The position numbers were made by a program, and so were the translations under genes. Positions 7,440 through 14,249 of a stretch of 22,026 nt of DNA are shown here, one piece after another (the stretch's first letter is position 1; each line of letters starts with the position of its first letter). The notes beneath the pieces were generated by a model. That model did no database searches, was not told the DNA's origin, and saw only the letters and a program-made list of their open reading frames with translations. This DNA is from Actinomycetes bacterium (GTDB taxonomy: Bacteria > Actinomycetota > Actinomycetes > Actinomycetales > Microbacteriaceae): contig JAEYVF010000006.1 in NCBI GenBank assembly GCA_023432005.1, positions 1 through 22,026 of the forward strand, read 5' to 3'.

Positions 7440-9071
7440 ATGCCGGATGAGAGCGGAGCCGTCGACGAGATCGCCACGCCGCGCCTGAGCGACGAGCAGT
7501 GGGAGCGGATCGTCACCCACGGCGAGCTGCGCGAGATCGCCGCGGGGGAGTACCTCGTGCGGGCCGGCGATCGCGACTACCCCATGGTCCTCGTCGAGGA
7601 GGGCGAGGTCGAGGTCGTGCGCGACGCCCTCGCCTGGATGGGCGAGGAGGTGCTCTCGCGGATGGGCCCCCGCGGCTTCGTCGGGGAGCTCGGCCTCCTT
7701 AACGGGCAGAGTGCGTTCCTCTCGGCCCGTGCGGCCGTGCCGTCGCGGGTGCGCGTGATCGAGCGGCCGGAGCTGCGCCGCATCATGAACGAGGACGACG
7801 AGCTCTGCGACGTCATCCTGCACGCTCTCTGGGCGCACCGCGAGAATCTGCGCCGCGGCTCGGCGGCGATGACGCTCAAGTTCGTGGGCGCGCCGAACTC
7901 GGGCGAGCTGCTCGCGCTCCGCCGCTTCGCGGAGAGGCTCGACCTCGTGCATACGGCCTTCGCGGTCTCGCCGGCCGACGCCGCCTCGACGCATCGCTAC
8001 CGCGAGGAGGATCTGCCGATCGCCTTCATCCGCGGCGAGCCCATCGTGCATGCGACGCCCGGCGACGTCGCCGAGAGGCTCGGCCTCGCGTACGAGGCCT
8101 CCGGCGACGACGCGGTCGACCTCGTCGTGATCGGCGGCGGCCCGGCCGGGCTCGCGGCCGCGATCTACGGCGCATCGGAGGGGCTCAGCACCGTGCTGCT
8201 CGACGCGGTGGCGCCCGGCGGCCAGGCGGCGGCGACCTCGCGCATCGAGAACTTCCTCGGCTTCCCGTTCGGGGTCAGCGGCGGCGATCTGATCGGTCAG
8301 GCGACGCTGCAGGCGCTCAAGTTCGGCGTGCGCGTGTACGCGCCGTGCGAGGCTGTCGCACTCGAGCGTGCGGGCGAGCTGCTCGACGTGACCCTCGCCG
8401 ACGGCCGCCTCATCCGCGCCCGCTCGGCGGTCGTCACCTCGGGCGCCGCCTATCGTCGGCTCCAGCTCGACCGCTGGGGCGACTTCGAGCAGTCGGGCAT
8501 CTTCTACGCCGCGACACCCCTCGAGCTGCGCCAGGTCGCGGAGTCGCCCGTCGTGGTCGTGGGCGGCGCCAACTCGGCGGGTCAGGCGGCCCTCTATCTC
8601 TCGTCGAACGGCTGCCCCGTGCATCTCGTCGTGCGCGGCCGCGAGCTCGGCAGCCGGATGTCGTCGTACCTCGTCGACCGGCTCGAGGAGGATCCGCGCA
8701 TCCACGTGCACCTCGCCTCGAACGTCGTGGGTCTCGACGGGCGCGCGTCGCTCGAGGCCGTCGCCATCGACTCCGTCGGCGAGGTGCCCGCGCGCGGACT
8801 CTTCTGCTTCATCGGCGCCGATCCGGCGACGAGTTGGCTGCGCACCCTCGACACCGACGCCGACGGCTTCCTCCGCACCGGGACGGACGTCACCTCGCTC
8901 TCGCTCGACCCCTGGCGGTCGCTCGGTCGCGACCCGTTCCCGTTCGAGACCTCGATGCCGCGCGTCTTCGCGGCCGGGGACGTGCGCCGCGGCTCGATGA
9001 AGCGCGTCGCAGCGGCCGTGGGGGAGGGCTCGAGCGCCGTGGCCTCCGTGCACCGAGCGCTCGCGTACTGA
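7440..9071 (+). CDS. Cyclic-nucleotide-domain/FAD-dependent thioredoxin-reductase-like protein
   Basis: A 543-residue three-part fusion. Residues about 15-130 resemble a cyclic-nucleotide-binding domain, with VGELGLLNGQ at 81-90. Residues about 143-218 look like a glutaredoxin/thioredoxin fold (TLKFVGAPNSGELLALRRF to LGLAY) without active-site cysteines. Residues about 226-543 are a thioredoxin-reductase-type flavoprotein: GGGPAG at 232-237 for FAD, a second nucleotide-binding turn GGANSAGQ at 375-382 for NAD(P)H, and FAAGDVR near 512. The redox CxxC of thioredoxin reductases is replaced by GIFYAATPLELR at 353-364, and the arginine that contacts cyclic nucleotide phosphate in CAP is not evident. 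Such fusions are known in actinobacteria under the name cyclic-nucleotide-binding thioredoxin reductase; the substrate is unknown. It is coupled to the NhaA fusion, so a joint function in redox or ion balance is likely but unproven. Confidence 0.88.
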   Translation: MPDESGAVDEIATPRLSDEQWERIVTHGELREIAAGEYLVRAGDRDYPMVLVEEGEVEVVRDALAWMGEEVLSRMGPRGFVGELGLLNGQSAFLSARAAVPSRVRVIERPELRRIMNEDDELCDVILHALWAHRENLRRGSAAMTLKFVGAPNSGELLALRRFAERLDLVHTAFAVSPADAASTHRYREEDLPIAFIRGEPIVHATPGDVAERLGLAYEASGDDAVDLVVIGGGPAGLAAAIYGASEGLSTVLLDAVAPGGQAAATSRIENFLGFPFGVSGGDLIGQATLQALKFGVRVYAPCEAVALERAGELLDVTLADGRLIRARSAVVTSGAAYRRLQLDRWGDFEQSGIFYAATPLELRQVAESPVVVVGGANSAGQAALYLSSNGCPVHLVVRGRELGSRMSSYLVDRLEEDPRIHVHLASNVVGLDGRASLEAVAIDSVGEVPARGLFCFIGADPATSWLRTLDTDADGFLRTGTDVTSLSLDPWRSLGRDPFPFETSMPRVFAAGDVRRGSMKRVAAAVGEGSSAVASVHRALAY

Positions 9072-9119
9072 GGGCGGGCGGATCCCGGCCATCGGGCGGG
9101 TGCACAGCCTCCGCGAACG

Positions 9120-9125
9120 TAGGAT
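9120..9125 (+). promoter_or_regulatory. -10 element of the DUF308-like gene (leaderless)
   Basis: TAGGAT ends 6 nt before the GTG start at 9132. This spacing implies transcription starting at or within a base or two of the start codon. Confidence 0.5.
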
Positions 9126-9131
9126 GGGCGG

Positions 9132-9764
9132 GTGCCCACCGAAGCTTCGCCCGCTGTCGGAGCGCCGGACTCCTGGGTCGCGCCGCTCGCGCGAGCCGTG
9201 CCTGCGCTCGTGCTCGGGGTCGTCATCACCTTCAGCCCCGACCACTCCGCGGGCCTCGGGTTCGTCGGCTTCGGCGTGCTCGCGGTGCTCTGGGCCGCCG
9301 TGCTGCTCGCCTCGGGCCTGCGTGCCGACCGCGCGATCCGCGGCCTCGTGCTCGTCCAAGGTGTCGTCACGGCTGTCGCCGGCGTCGCGGCGCTCGTGAT
9401 CCCCGAGCGCGGTGTCGGCACCCTCGTGCTCGTCGTGAGCGCGTGGGCGGTCGTCGCGGGCGCCCTCGAGGCCGTCAACGGCATCCGCTTCCGCCGCTCG
9501 CGCGCCGTCGCGCGCGATTGGATCGCGACGGGCGTGCTCACGGTGCTGCTCGGCCTCGTGTTCCTGCTCGTCCCGCAGGGCTTCGCCGACCCCTACGCGG
9601 TCGAGGAGAAGGGCGAGATCGTCTTCACCGGCACCGTCACGACCGAGGTGCTGCTCGTGGGCCTGCTCGGCGCATGGGCCGTGATCGTCGGCGTCCAGCT
9701 CGTGATCGCGGCCGTCAGCCTGCGCCTCGACCGCCAGAGAGTCACCAAGGAGGTCTCCGCATGA
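9132..9764 (+). CDS. HdeD/DUF308-like membrane protein
   Basis: A 210-residue integral membrane protein with six predicted membrane segments, at about residues 17-35, 42-62, 68-90, 95-115, 130-148 and 168-195. The layout of three hairpins and the spacing resemble the HdeD/DUF308 family, which in enterobacteria includes an acid-resistance protein. Function here is unknown. There is a charged loop at 119-127 (FRRSRAVAR) and an extracytoplasmic loop at about 149-167. The GTG start is supported by a TAGGAT box 6 nt upstream. It is followed by a second small membrane protein whose ATG overlaps its stop (ATGA), so the two are co-translated. Confidence 0.75.
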   Translation: MPTEASPAVGAPDSWVAPLARAVPALVLGVVITFSPDHSAGLGFVGFGVLAVLWAAVLLASGLRADRAIRGLVLVQGVVTAVAGVAALVIPERGVGTLVLVVSAWAVVAGALEAVNGIRFRRSRAVARDWIATGVLTVLLGLVFLLVPQGFADPYAVEEKGEIVFTGTVTTEVLLVGLLGAWAVIVGVQLVIAAVSLRLDRQRVTKEVSA

Positions 9765-10066
9765 GCGGCAAGACGCCCGCCCCCAGCCGACGCGACCGGA
9801 TGCGCCCCGTCGAGCTGCTCGGCATGGCCGCCCTCTTCGGGGTGTTCGTCGGCGGCTTCGTGTTCATGGGCAGTCGCGAGTGGGGGCTCTCGCTCATCAT
9901 GGCGGGTGCCGCGTTCATCGCCTCGCTCGTGATCCTCGCGACGCTCCTCGTCGCCGCCGGACCGCGCTACGACGACGACCGCGTCGATCCCGTCGACCCG
10001 GATGCGGCATCCGGAACCGCGGGCTCCGTGCACCGCGACCCGCGGAGCAAGCCCCCCGCCCACTAG
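9761..10066 (+). CDS. Small two-helix membrane protein, unknown function
   Basis: A 101-residue protein with a basic N-terminus (SRRDRM), two membrane segments at about 18-38 and 43-66, and a charged, probably disordered C-terminal tail from YDDDRVDPVDPDA to the end. No family signature was recognised. AAGGAGG at 9747-9753 lies 7 nt before the ATG, and the start overlaps the previous stop codon by ATGA, so it is certainly in the same operon as the DUF308-like gene. It converges on purB with 29 bp between. Confidence 0.75.
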   Translation: MSGKTPAPSRRDRMRPVELLGMAALFGVFVGGFVFMGSREWGLSLIMAGAAFIASLVILATLLVAAGPRYDDDRVDPVDPDAASGTAGSVHRDPRSKPPAH

Positions 10067-10079
10067 GCGCTGCGGCGCC
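10066..10079. terminator. Weak hairpin between convergent genes
   Basis: GGCGC (10066-10070), loop TGCG, GCGCC (10075-10079) lies between two convergent stop codons. There is no T-run on either side, so it may slow polymerase or simply reflect base composition. Confidence 0.25.
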
Positions 10080-10095
10080 TCGCGCCGCCCGGGCC

Positions 10096-11478
10096 TCAGT
10101 CGAGGTAGTCGACGAGGTGCGAGGCGAGACCCGTGTACGTCGCGGGCGTGAGGGCGAGCAGGCGCTCCTTCGCGGCGTCGCCGATGTCGAGGCCGCCGAT
10201 GAACTCGGCGAGGTCCTCGGGGGTCGCGCGCCTGCCGCGCGTGAGCTCCTTGAGCAGCGCGTAGGGATCGGCGATCGACGAGCGGCCGGCCGTGACCTCC
10301 GCGCGGATGACCGTCTGGATGGCTTCGCCGAGCACCTCCCAGTTCGCATCGAGATCGGCGGCGAGCGCCGCTGGGTCGACCGCGATCTCGCCGAGCCCCT
10401 TGAGCAGGTTGTCGAGCGCGAGCAGCGAGTGCCCGAGGGCGACGCCGATGTTGCGCTGCGTCGTCGAGTCGGTGAGATCGCGCTGCAGTCGGCTCGTCGT
10501 GAGGGTCGCGGCGAGCGAGTCGAGCAGCGCGCTCGAGAGCTCGAGGTTGGCTTCCGCGTTCTCGAAGCGGATGGGGTTGATCTTGTGCGGCATCGTCGAC
10601 GAGCCCGTCGCTCCCGGCTGCGGGATCTGCGTGAGGTACCCGATCGAGATGTAGGTCCACACGTCGGTCGCGAGGTTGTGCAGGATGCGGTTCGCGTGCG
10701 CGATGCGGCCGAAGAGCTCGGCCTGGCCGTCGTGCGACTCGATCTGGGTCGTGAGCGGGTTCCAGCTGAGACCGAGCGAGGTCACGAACTCGTGCGAGAG
10801 CGCGGGCCAGTCGGCATCCGGGTCGGCCGCGACGTGCGCCGAGAAGGTTCCCGTGGCACCGGAGAACTTCGCCGGGAACTCCACGGCGACGATGCGCTCG
10901 CGCTGACGGCGCAGGCGGTGCACGAACACCGCGATCTCCTTGCCGAAGGTGGTCGGCGTGGCGGGCTGGCCGTGGGTGTGCGCGAGCAGCGGCTCGTCGC
11001 GGTGGGCGATCGCGAGAGCCCGGAGCTTCTCGAGGACCGCGTCGAACCGCGGGAGCCACACGTCGTGCAGCGCCGCGCGGAGCGTGAGCCCGTAGGAGAG
11101 GTTGTTGACGTCCTCGCTCGTGCACGCGAAATGCGTGAGCTCGGCGAGGGACGTGAGGCCCTGCCGCGCGAGGCGCTCACGCACGAGGTACTCGACGGCC
11201 TTCACGTCGTGGCGGGTCGTCGCCTCGAGCCGCGCGAGCTCGTCGATCTCGGGCTGACCGAAGTCGGCTGCCCACGCGCGCAGCGAGCGGGCCTGCTCGG
11301 CGTCGACGGGCTCGGCCCCGAACATCCGGTGCTCGGCGAGGAAGAGCAGCCACTCCACCTCGACGTGCACGCGGGCGCGGTTGAGGCCGGCCTCCGAGAG
11401 ATGGTCGCCGAGTCCCTCGACGGCGGCGCGGTAGCGGCCGTCGAGCGGGCTGAGCGGCTGGGGGGGAAGCGGACTCAC
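10096..11478 (-). CDS. purB: Adenylosuccinate lyase
   Basis: PurB cleaves adenylosuccinate to AMP and SAICAR to AICAR, both releasing fumarate, in purine synthesis. The 460-residue product is of the E. coli PurB type: SPLDGRY at 10-16, THGQPATPTT with the catalytic His169, and the superfamily signature GSSTMPHKINP at 292-302 with the catalytic serine at 293 or 294. The GTG start at 11478 gives a normal N-terminus and length; the frame is open further upstream but overlaps the phosphatase gene. The start overlaps the stop of the phosphatase gene as GTGA, so translation is coupled. The unusual feature is this pairing with a tyrosine phosphatase rather than with other purine genes. Confidence 0.96.
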   Translation of the reverse strand: MSPLPPQPLSPLDGRYRAAVEGLGDHLSEAGLNRARVHVEVEWLLFLAEHRMFGAEPVDAEQARSLRAWAADFGQPEIDELARLEATTRHDVKAVEYLVRERLARQGLTSLAELTHFACTSEDVNNLSYGLTLRAALHDVWLPRFDAVLEKLRALAIAHRDEPLLAHTHGQPATPTTFGKEIAVFVHRLRRQRERIVAVEFPAKFSGATGTFSAHVAADPDADWPALSHEFVTSLGLSWNPLTTQIESHDGQAELFGRIAHANRILHNLATDVWTYISIGYLTQIPQPGATGSSTMPHKINPIRFENAEANLELSSALLDSLAATLTTSRLQRDLTDSTTQRNIGVALGHSLLALDNLLKGLGEIAVDPAALAADLDANWEVLGEAIQTVIRAEVTAGRSSIADPYALLKELTRGRRATPEDLAEFIGGLDIGDAAKERLLALTPATYTGLASHLVDYLD

Positions 11479-11993
11479 GGGACTCCCTGTCGGATGGCGG
11501 GCTCGAGCTGCCGGAAGAGCGAGGTGCAGGCCCGTTCGATGGCGACGAGCACGGTATCGAACATGGCCGCGTCCGAGTAGTACGGATCCGGCACGTCCAT
11601 TGTCGCAGCTTCGGGATCGAAGCCCAGGAGCAGCTGCACCTTGCTCTGGTCGGCCTCCGTCGCGGCCCATTCGCGCAGCACCCGCTCATGCCCCCGGTCG
11701 AACGCGACCACGAGGTCGAGTTCGGGGAACCACGTCGGGTCGAACTGCCGCGCGCGGTGGCGGCCCGCGTCGTAGCCGTGGGCCTCGAGCGCGGCGATCG
11801 TGCGGGGGTCGGCGTGCTCGCCGACGTGCCAGTCGCCGGTCGCCGCGGAGGTCACCGAGATCTGGGCGGTGTAGCCCTTCGCAGCGACGATGCTGCGCAT
11901 GATCGCCTCGGCCATGGGGGAGCGGCAGATGTTGCCCGTGCACACGAAGCAGATGCGGAAGGCGGCGGGGCCGGGGGTCCGCTGGTCGGGCAT
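11475..11993 (-). CDS. Low-molecular-weight protein-tyrosine phosphatase
   Basis: This cytoplasmic enzyme removes phosphate from tyrosine in proteins. The 172-residue product carries the P-loop C(X)5R(S) at 18-25 (CTGNICRS, nucleophile C18, R24) after the FRICFV strand, and the general acid D136 in VPDPYY at 134-139. These are the complete catalytic residues of the family. In other actinobacteria such proteins act on polysaccharide-export kinases or are secreted, but nothing of that kind is nearby. The ATG at 11993 is preferred to an in-frame ATG at 12002 because a CACAAT -10-like box ends 7 nt upstream, matching the leaderless pattern; the longer form would add only MGL. It shares a transcript with purB through the GTGA overlap. 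Confidence 0.93.
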   Translation of the reverse strand: MPDQRTPGPAAFRICFVCTGNICRSPMAEAIMRSIVAAKGYTAQISVTSAATGDWHVGEHADPRTIAALEAHGYDAGRHRARQFDPTWFPELDLVVAFDRGHERVLREWAATEADQSKVQLLLGFDPEAATMDVPDPYYSDAAMFDTVLVAIERACTSLFRQLEPAIRQGVP

Positions 11994-12000
11994 GAGGCCC

Positions 12001-12006
12001 ATTGTG
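12001..12006 (-). promoter_or_regulatory. Possible -10 of the phosphatase-purB operon
   Basis: CACAAT on the minus strand ends 7 nt before the ATG at 11993. The match to TANNNT lacks the first T, so it is weaker than the other leaderless promoters here. Confidence 0.3.
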
Positions 12007-12137
12007 GCCCCTCATCGCGCGCCGCCGCACCCCTCCTTCCCGGTCGGCAGAGAGGCCCCGCATCCACCACGCGCGCATCCACGCGCCCGCGGAGGCGCAC
12101 GCTCGCGACACGCTTCCCGCAGACGAGAGGAGCGCGG

Positions 12138-12383
12138 ATGACGACGCACGCGAACCCGGAGCAGGCGGCCGAGCACGTGCAGCGGCTCGTGCTGCTGCAT
12201 CGCGAGGCGACCGCGCGCGCCGCCCGCCCCCCGCTCATCGACGAGTCCGCCTGGCGCGGCCCCGCCCACGAGGCCTACCGGCGGCGTGCCCTCGACGTCG
12301 CGGCCGAGCTCGACCGCGCCGTGGACGGCCTCGCGCACGCCGTGGCGCTCGCGCGGGAGGAGTACGCGCGTGCGCTCGGCTGA
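12138..12383 (+). CDS. WXG100-like small helical protein
   Basis: An 81-residue protein, predicted to be two helices joined by a turn that holds W39-R-G41 in SAWRGPAHEAY. WXG100 (ESAT-6-like) proteins have this hairpin with a central W-x-G and are type VII secretion substrates or partners. The match is by layout and motif only; the protein is shorter than the usual 95-100 residues. The start ATG follows GAGAGGAGCG. The next gene begins inside its last codons, a 14-nt overlap, so both are expressed together. No secretion ATPase gene (EccC-like) is in the window, so export is inferred, not shown. Confidence 0.65.
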   Translation: MTTHANPEQAAEHVQRLVLLHREATARAARPPLIDESAWRGPAHEAYRRRALDVAAELDRAVDGLAHAVALAREEYARALG

Positions 12384-13803
12384 CCCCGCCGTCGAGGAGG
12401 CCCGCGCCGGCGCGTCCGATGCAGGCCCGCTCGTCGTGCATGCGGGCAGCTCGCTGCTCGTCGCGACCGACGCGCTCCTGGCGCACCTCGGTGAGCTCGG
12501 TCGCCTCGCGGATGCCGTCGAGCGCGACGCGCATCAGCTCGCCCTGCTCTCGCTCGCGCTCGCCCCCGGCGCCCTGCGGACGGCGGTCGACGCGTGCGAG
12601 GCATCCGGCTTCGCGCTCGCCGCGGAAGTGCGGCGCCTGCGCCTCGCGGTCGCGACCGCGGAGGGGGTGTACGAGCTGGGGGAGCGAACGGCCACGTGGC
12701 TGCAGGGGGTGGCCGCCGAGTGGGTCGCGACGACCTTCGCGCGGGCGCTTCCGGCCGTCGCGCCGCACGTCGCGCTCGCGGGCTCCCTCGCCTGGGCGCT
12801 CACTCCGGGCACCTCGGAGCAGAAGAAGCGGGCCATCGAGCGGTATCTGCTCGACCATCCCGAGCTCATCACGAGCCCCGAGTTCGCGACGCTCGTACGG
12901 CACCTCGTGACGAGCGCCGACGACGCCGCGCTCGCGCTCGTGGGTGCGCCTCCGGGGCTCAGCTCGCTGCTCGGCGAGAACGGGCTCGGGCTGCTCGGCG
13001 TCGGCACGAGCGCGGCCGTGATCATCGCCGCGGGCGGGGCGATGGGCGGCAGGTACCTCGCCGAGACCCCCGTGAAGATCGAGCGCGTCGACGAGCAGCG
13101 CGGAGGCGTCGCCCCCGTCGGCGCGGCGGGTCGGCTCGAGCGCGTGCCCGACGAGAGGCAGGTGCGCATCGAGCGGTACGAGGCACCGGGGGAGGCGCCG
13201 CGCTACGTCGTCTACGTCGCGCCCACGCAGACCTTCTCGCCCGCCTCCGACTACGAGCCGTGGGACCTCACGAGCAACGTCGCGGGAGTCGCCGGCATCG
13301 CGTCCGGCTCCATCCGGGCCACCGAGCTGGCCATGACCGACGCCGGGATCCGGCCCGACGACGAGGTCGTGCTCGTGGGGTTCTCACAGGGCGGGCTCGT
13401 CGCGGATGCGGTCGCGGCATCCGGCCGCTGGAACACGGTCGGTCTCGAGACCTACGGCGACCCCGGTGGCGGCATCGAGCTGCCCGAGGGCATCCGCGGC
13501 GTCGCGGTCCGGCACAGCGACGACTTCGTCGTGGCGACGGGCGGGCCCCAGGGTCCCACCGACCGCACGATCGTCGAGCGACGCGCCTATCCCGGCGGGG
13601 TCGAGCTCCCCACGGACAAGCCGGCGCCCGCCCACCAGAAGCGCGCCTACGCCGAGACCGCGCGACTGCTCGACGAGGCGCGGTCTCCCGCCCTGCGCCG
13701 CGAGCTCGACGCCCTCGACGACTTCACGCGCGAGTACGCGCAGCGCGAGGGCGCGACGATCACGACGCTGCGCTACAGCGCCGAGCGCCTTCCCCGGGAG
13801 TGA
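12370..13803 (+). CDS. Alpha/beta hydrolase with N-terminal helical domain
   Basis: A 477-residue protein in two parts. Residues about 20-125 are Ala/Leu-rich and helical. Residues about 195-230 form a Gly/Ala-rich hydrophobic stretch that could contact membrane. Residues about 265-390 form an alpha/beta hydrolase core with the nucleophile elbow GFSQGG at 337-342 (Ser339), and D364 or D384/D385 and H382 as candidates for the rest of the triad. There is no N-terminal signal peptide. The GTG at 12370 is supported by GGGAGGAG 7 nt upstream and overlaps the WXG100-like gene by 14 nt. The pair resembles type VII substrates in which a WXG-like partner precedes an enzyme with a helical leader domain. 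The substrate is unknown; esterase or lipase activity is the simplest guess. Confidence 0.75.
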   Translation: MRSADPAVEEARAGASDAGPLVVHAGSSLLVATDALLAHLGELGRLADAVERDAHQLALLSLALAPGALRTAVDACEASGFALAAEVRRLRLAVATAEGVYELGERTATWLQGVAAEWVATTFARALPAVAPHVALAGSLAWALTPGTSEQKKRAIERYLLDHPELITSPEFATLVRHLVTSADDAALALVGAPPGLSSLLGENGLGLLGVGTSAAVIIAAGGAMGGRYLAETPVKIERVDEQRGGVAPVGAAGRLERVPDERQVRIERYEAPGEAPRYVVYVAPTQTFSPASDYEPWDLTSNVAGVAGIASGSIRATELAMTDAGIRPDDEVVLVGFSQGGLVADAVAASGRWNTVGLETYGDPGGGIELPEGIRGVAVRHSDDFVVATGGPQGPTDRTIVERRAYPGGVELPTDKPAPAHQKRAYAETARLLDEARSPALRRELDALDDFTREYAQREGATITTLRYSAERLPRE

Positions 13804-13806
13804 GGG

Positions 13807-14223
13807 TCAGGAGCGCTTCCGGGTGAGCGGCCGGAAGATGATGCCGATGAGCCACCCGATCACGCCGAGCACGAGGGCGCCGAGCACGCCCCACCAGAAT
13901 CCCTCCACCGAGAGGCCGAAGCCGAGGAGCGTCGAGATCCAGGCGACCAGGAGGAAGAGGAGCCCGTTGACGATGAGCGAGATGAGGCCGAGCGTGAGGA
14001 TGTACAGCGGGAACGCGACGATGCGGATGGCCGTGCCGATGACGCCGTTGACGATGCCGAAGATGGCGGCGAGCAGCACGTACGTCCAGAACAGCGGCCA
14101 CGACCAGGTGGCGTCGGCATCCGCGGCGGCGTCCCACGACGACACCTGCACGTGCGGATTCAGGATGAGCACCGTCAGCCACAGGGCGAGGGCGTTGATG
14201 AGCAGCCGAACCAGGAATCGCAT
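13807..14223 (-). CDS. Phage-holin-4-like membrane protein
   Basis: A 138-residue protein with four predicted membrane segments, at about 3-20, 40-58, 62-92 and 96-130, and a basic C-terminus (RPLTRKRS). The pattern LYILTLGLISLIVNGLLFLLVAW followed by GFWWGVLGALVLGVIGWLIG is typical of the phage_holin_4_2 family (DUF360-like, seen in YvlD). Despite the name these proteins are common in chromosomes without prophages, and no phage genes are nearby. ATGs at 14235 and 14232 are also in frame, but both lie too close to the TAGGAT box (14239-14234) to be on its transcript, so 14223 is preferred. It converges on the hydrolase gene with 3 bp between and is divergent from hisC. Confidence 0.82.
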   Translation of the reverse strand: MRFLVRLLINALALWLTVLILNPHVQVSSWDAAADADATWSWPLFWTYVLLAAIFGIVNGVIGTAIRIVAFPLYILTLGLISLIVNGLLFLLVAWISTLLGFGLSVEGFWWGVLGALVLGVIGWLIGIIFRPLTRKRS

Positions 14224-14233
14224 GCGGCCCATC

Positions 14234-14243
14234 ATCCTAGGCT
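14234..14243. promoter_or_regulatory. Overlapping divergent -10 boxes for the holin-like gene and hisC
   Basis: The sequence ATCCTAGGCT reads TAGGCT on the plus strand (14238-14243), ending 6 nt before the hisC ATG, and TAGGAT on the minus strand (14239-14234), ending 10 nt before the ATG of the holin-like gene. The two hexamers share the central TA of the palindrome CCTAGG. Confidence 0.55.
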
Positions 14244-14249
14244 GACACC

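Noticed and set aside
5453..7516. Long minus-strand open frame continuing upstream of the UBP zinc finger, antisense to nhaA
   Set aside because: It is rich in Arg, Glu and His with no fold-like pattern, as is usual for the antisense of a high-G+C gene. The zinc finger has a well-placed start and -10 at 5452-5465.
7347..9359. Long minus-strand open frame opposite the reductase gene
   Set aside because: Low-complexity, charged composition and no start signal. The plus strand encodes a clear three-domain protein.
13807..14223. Prophage remnant, suggested by the holin-like protein
   Set aside because: This family is common in chromosomes outside phages, and no endolysin, tail, integrase or att site was seen nearby.
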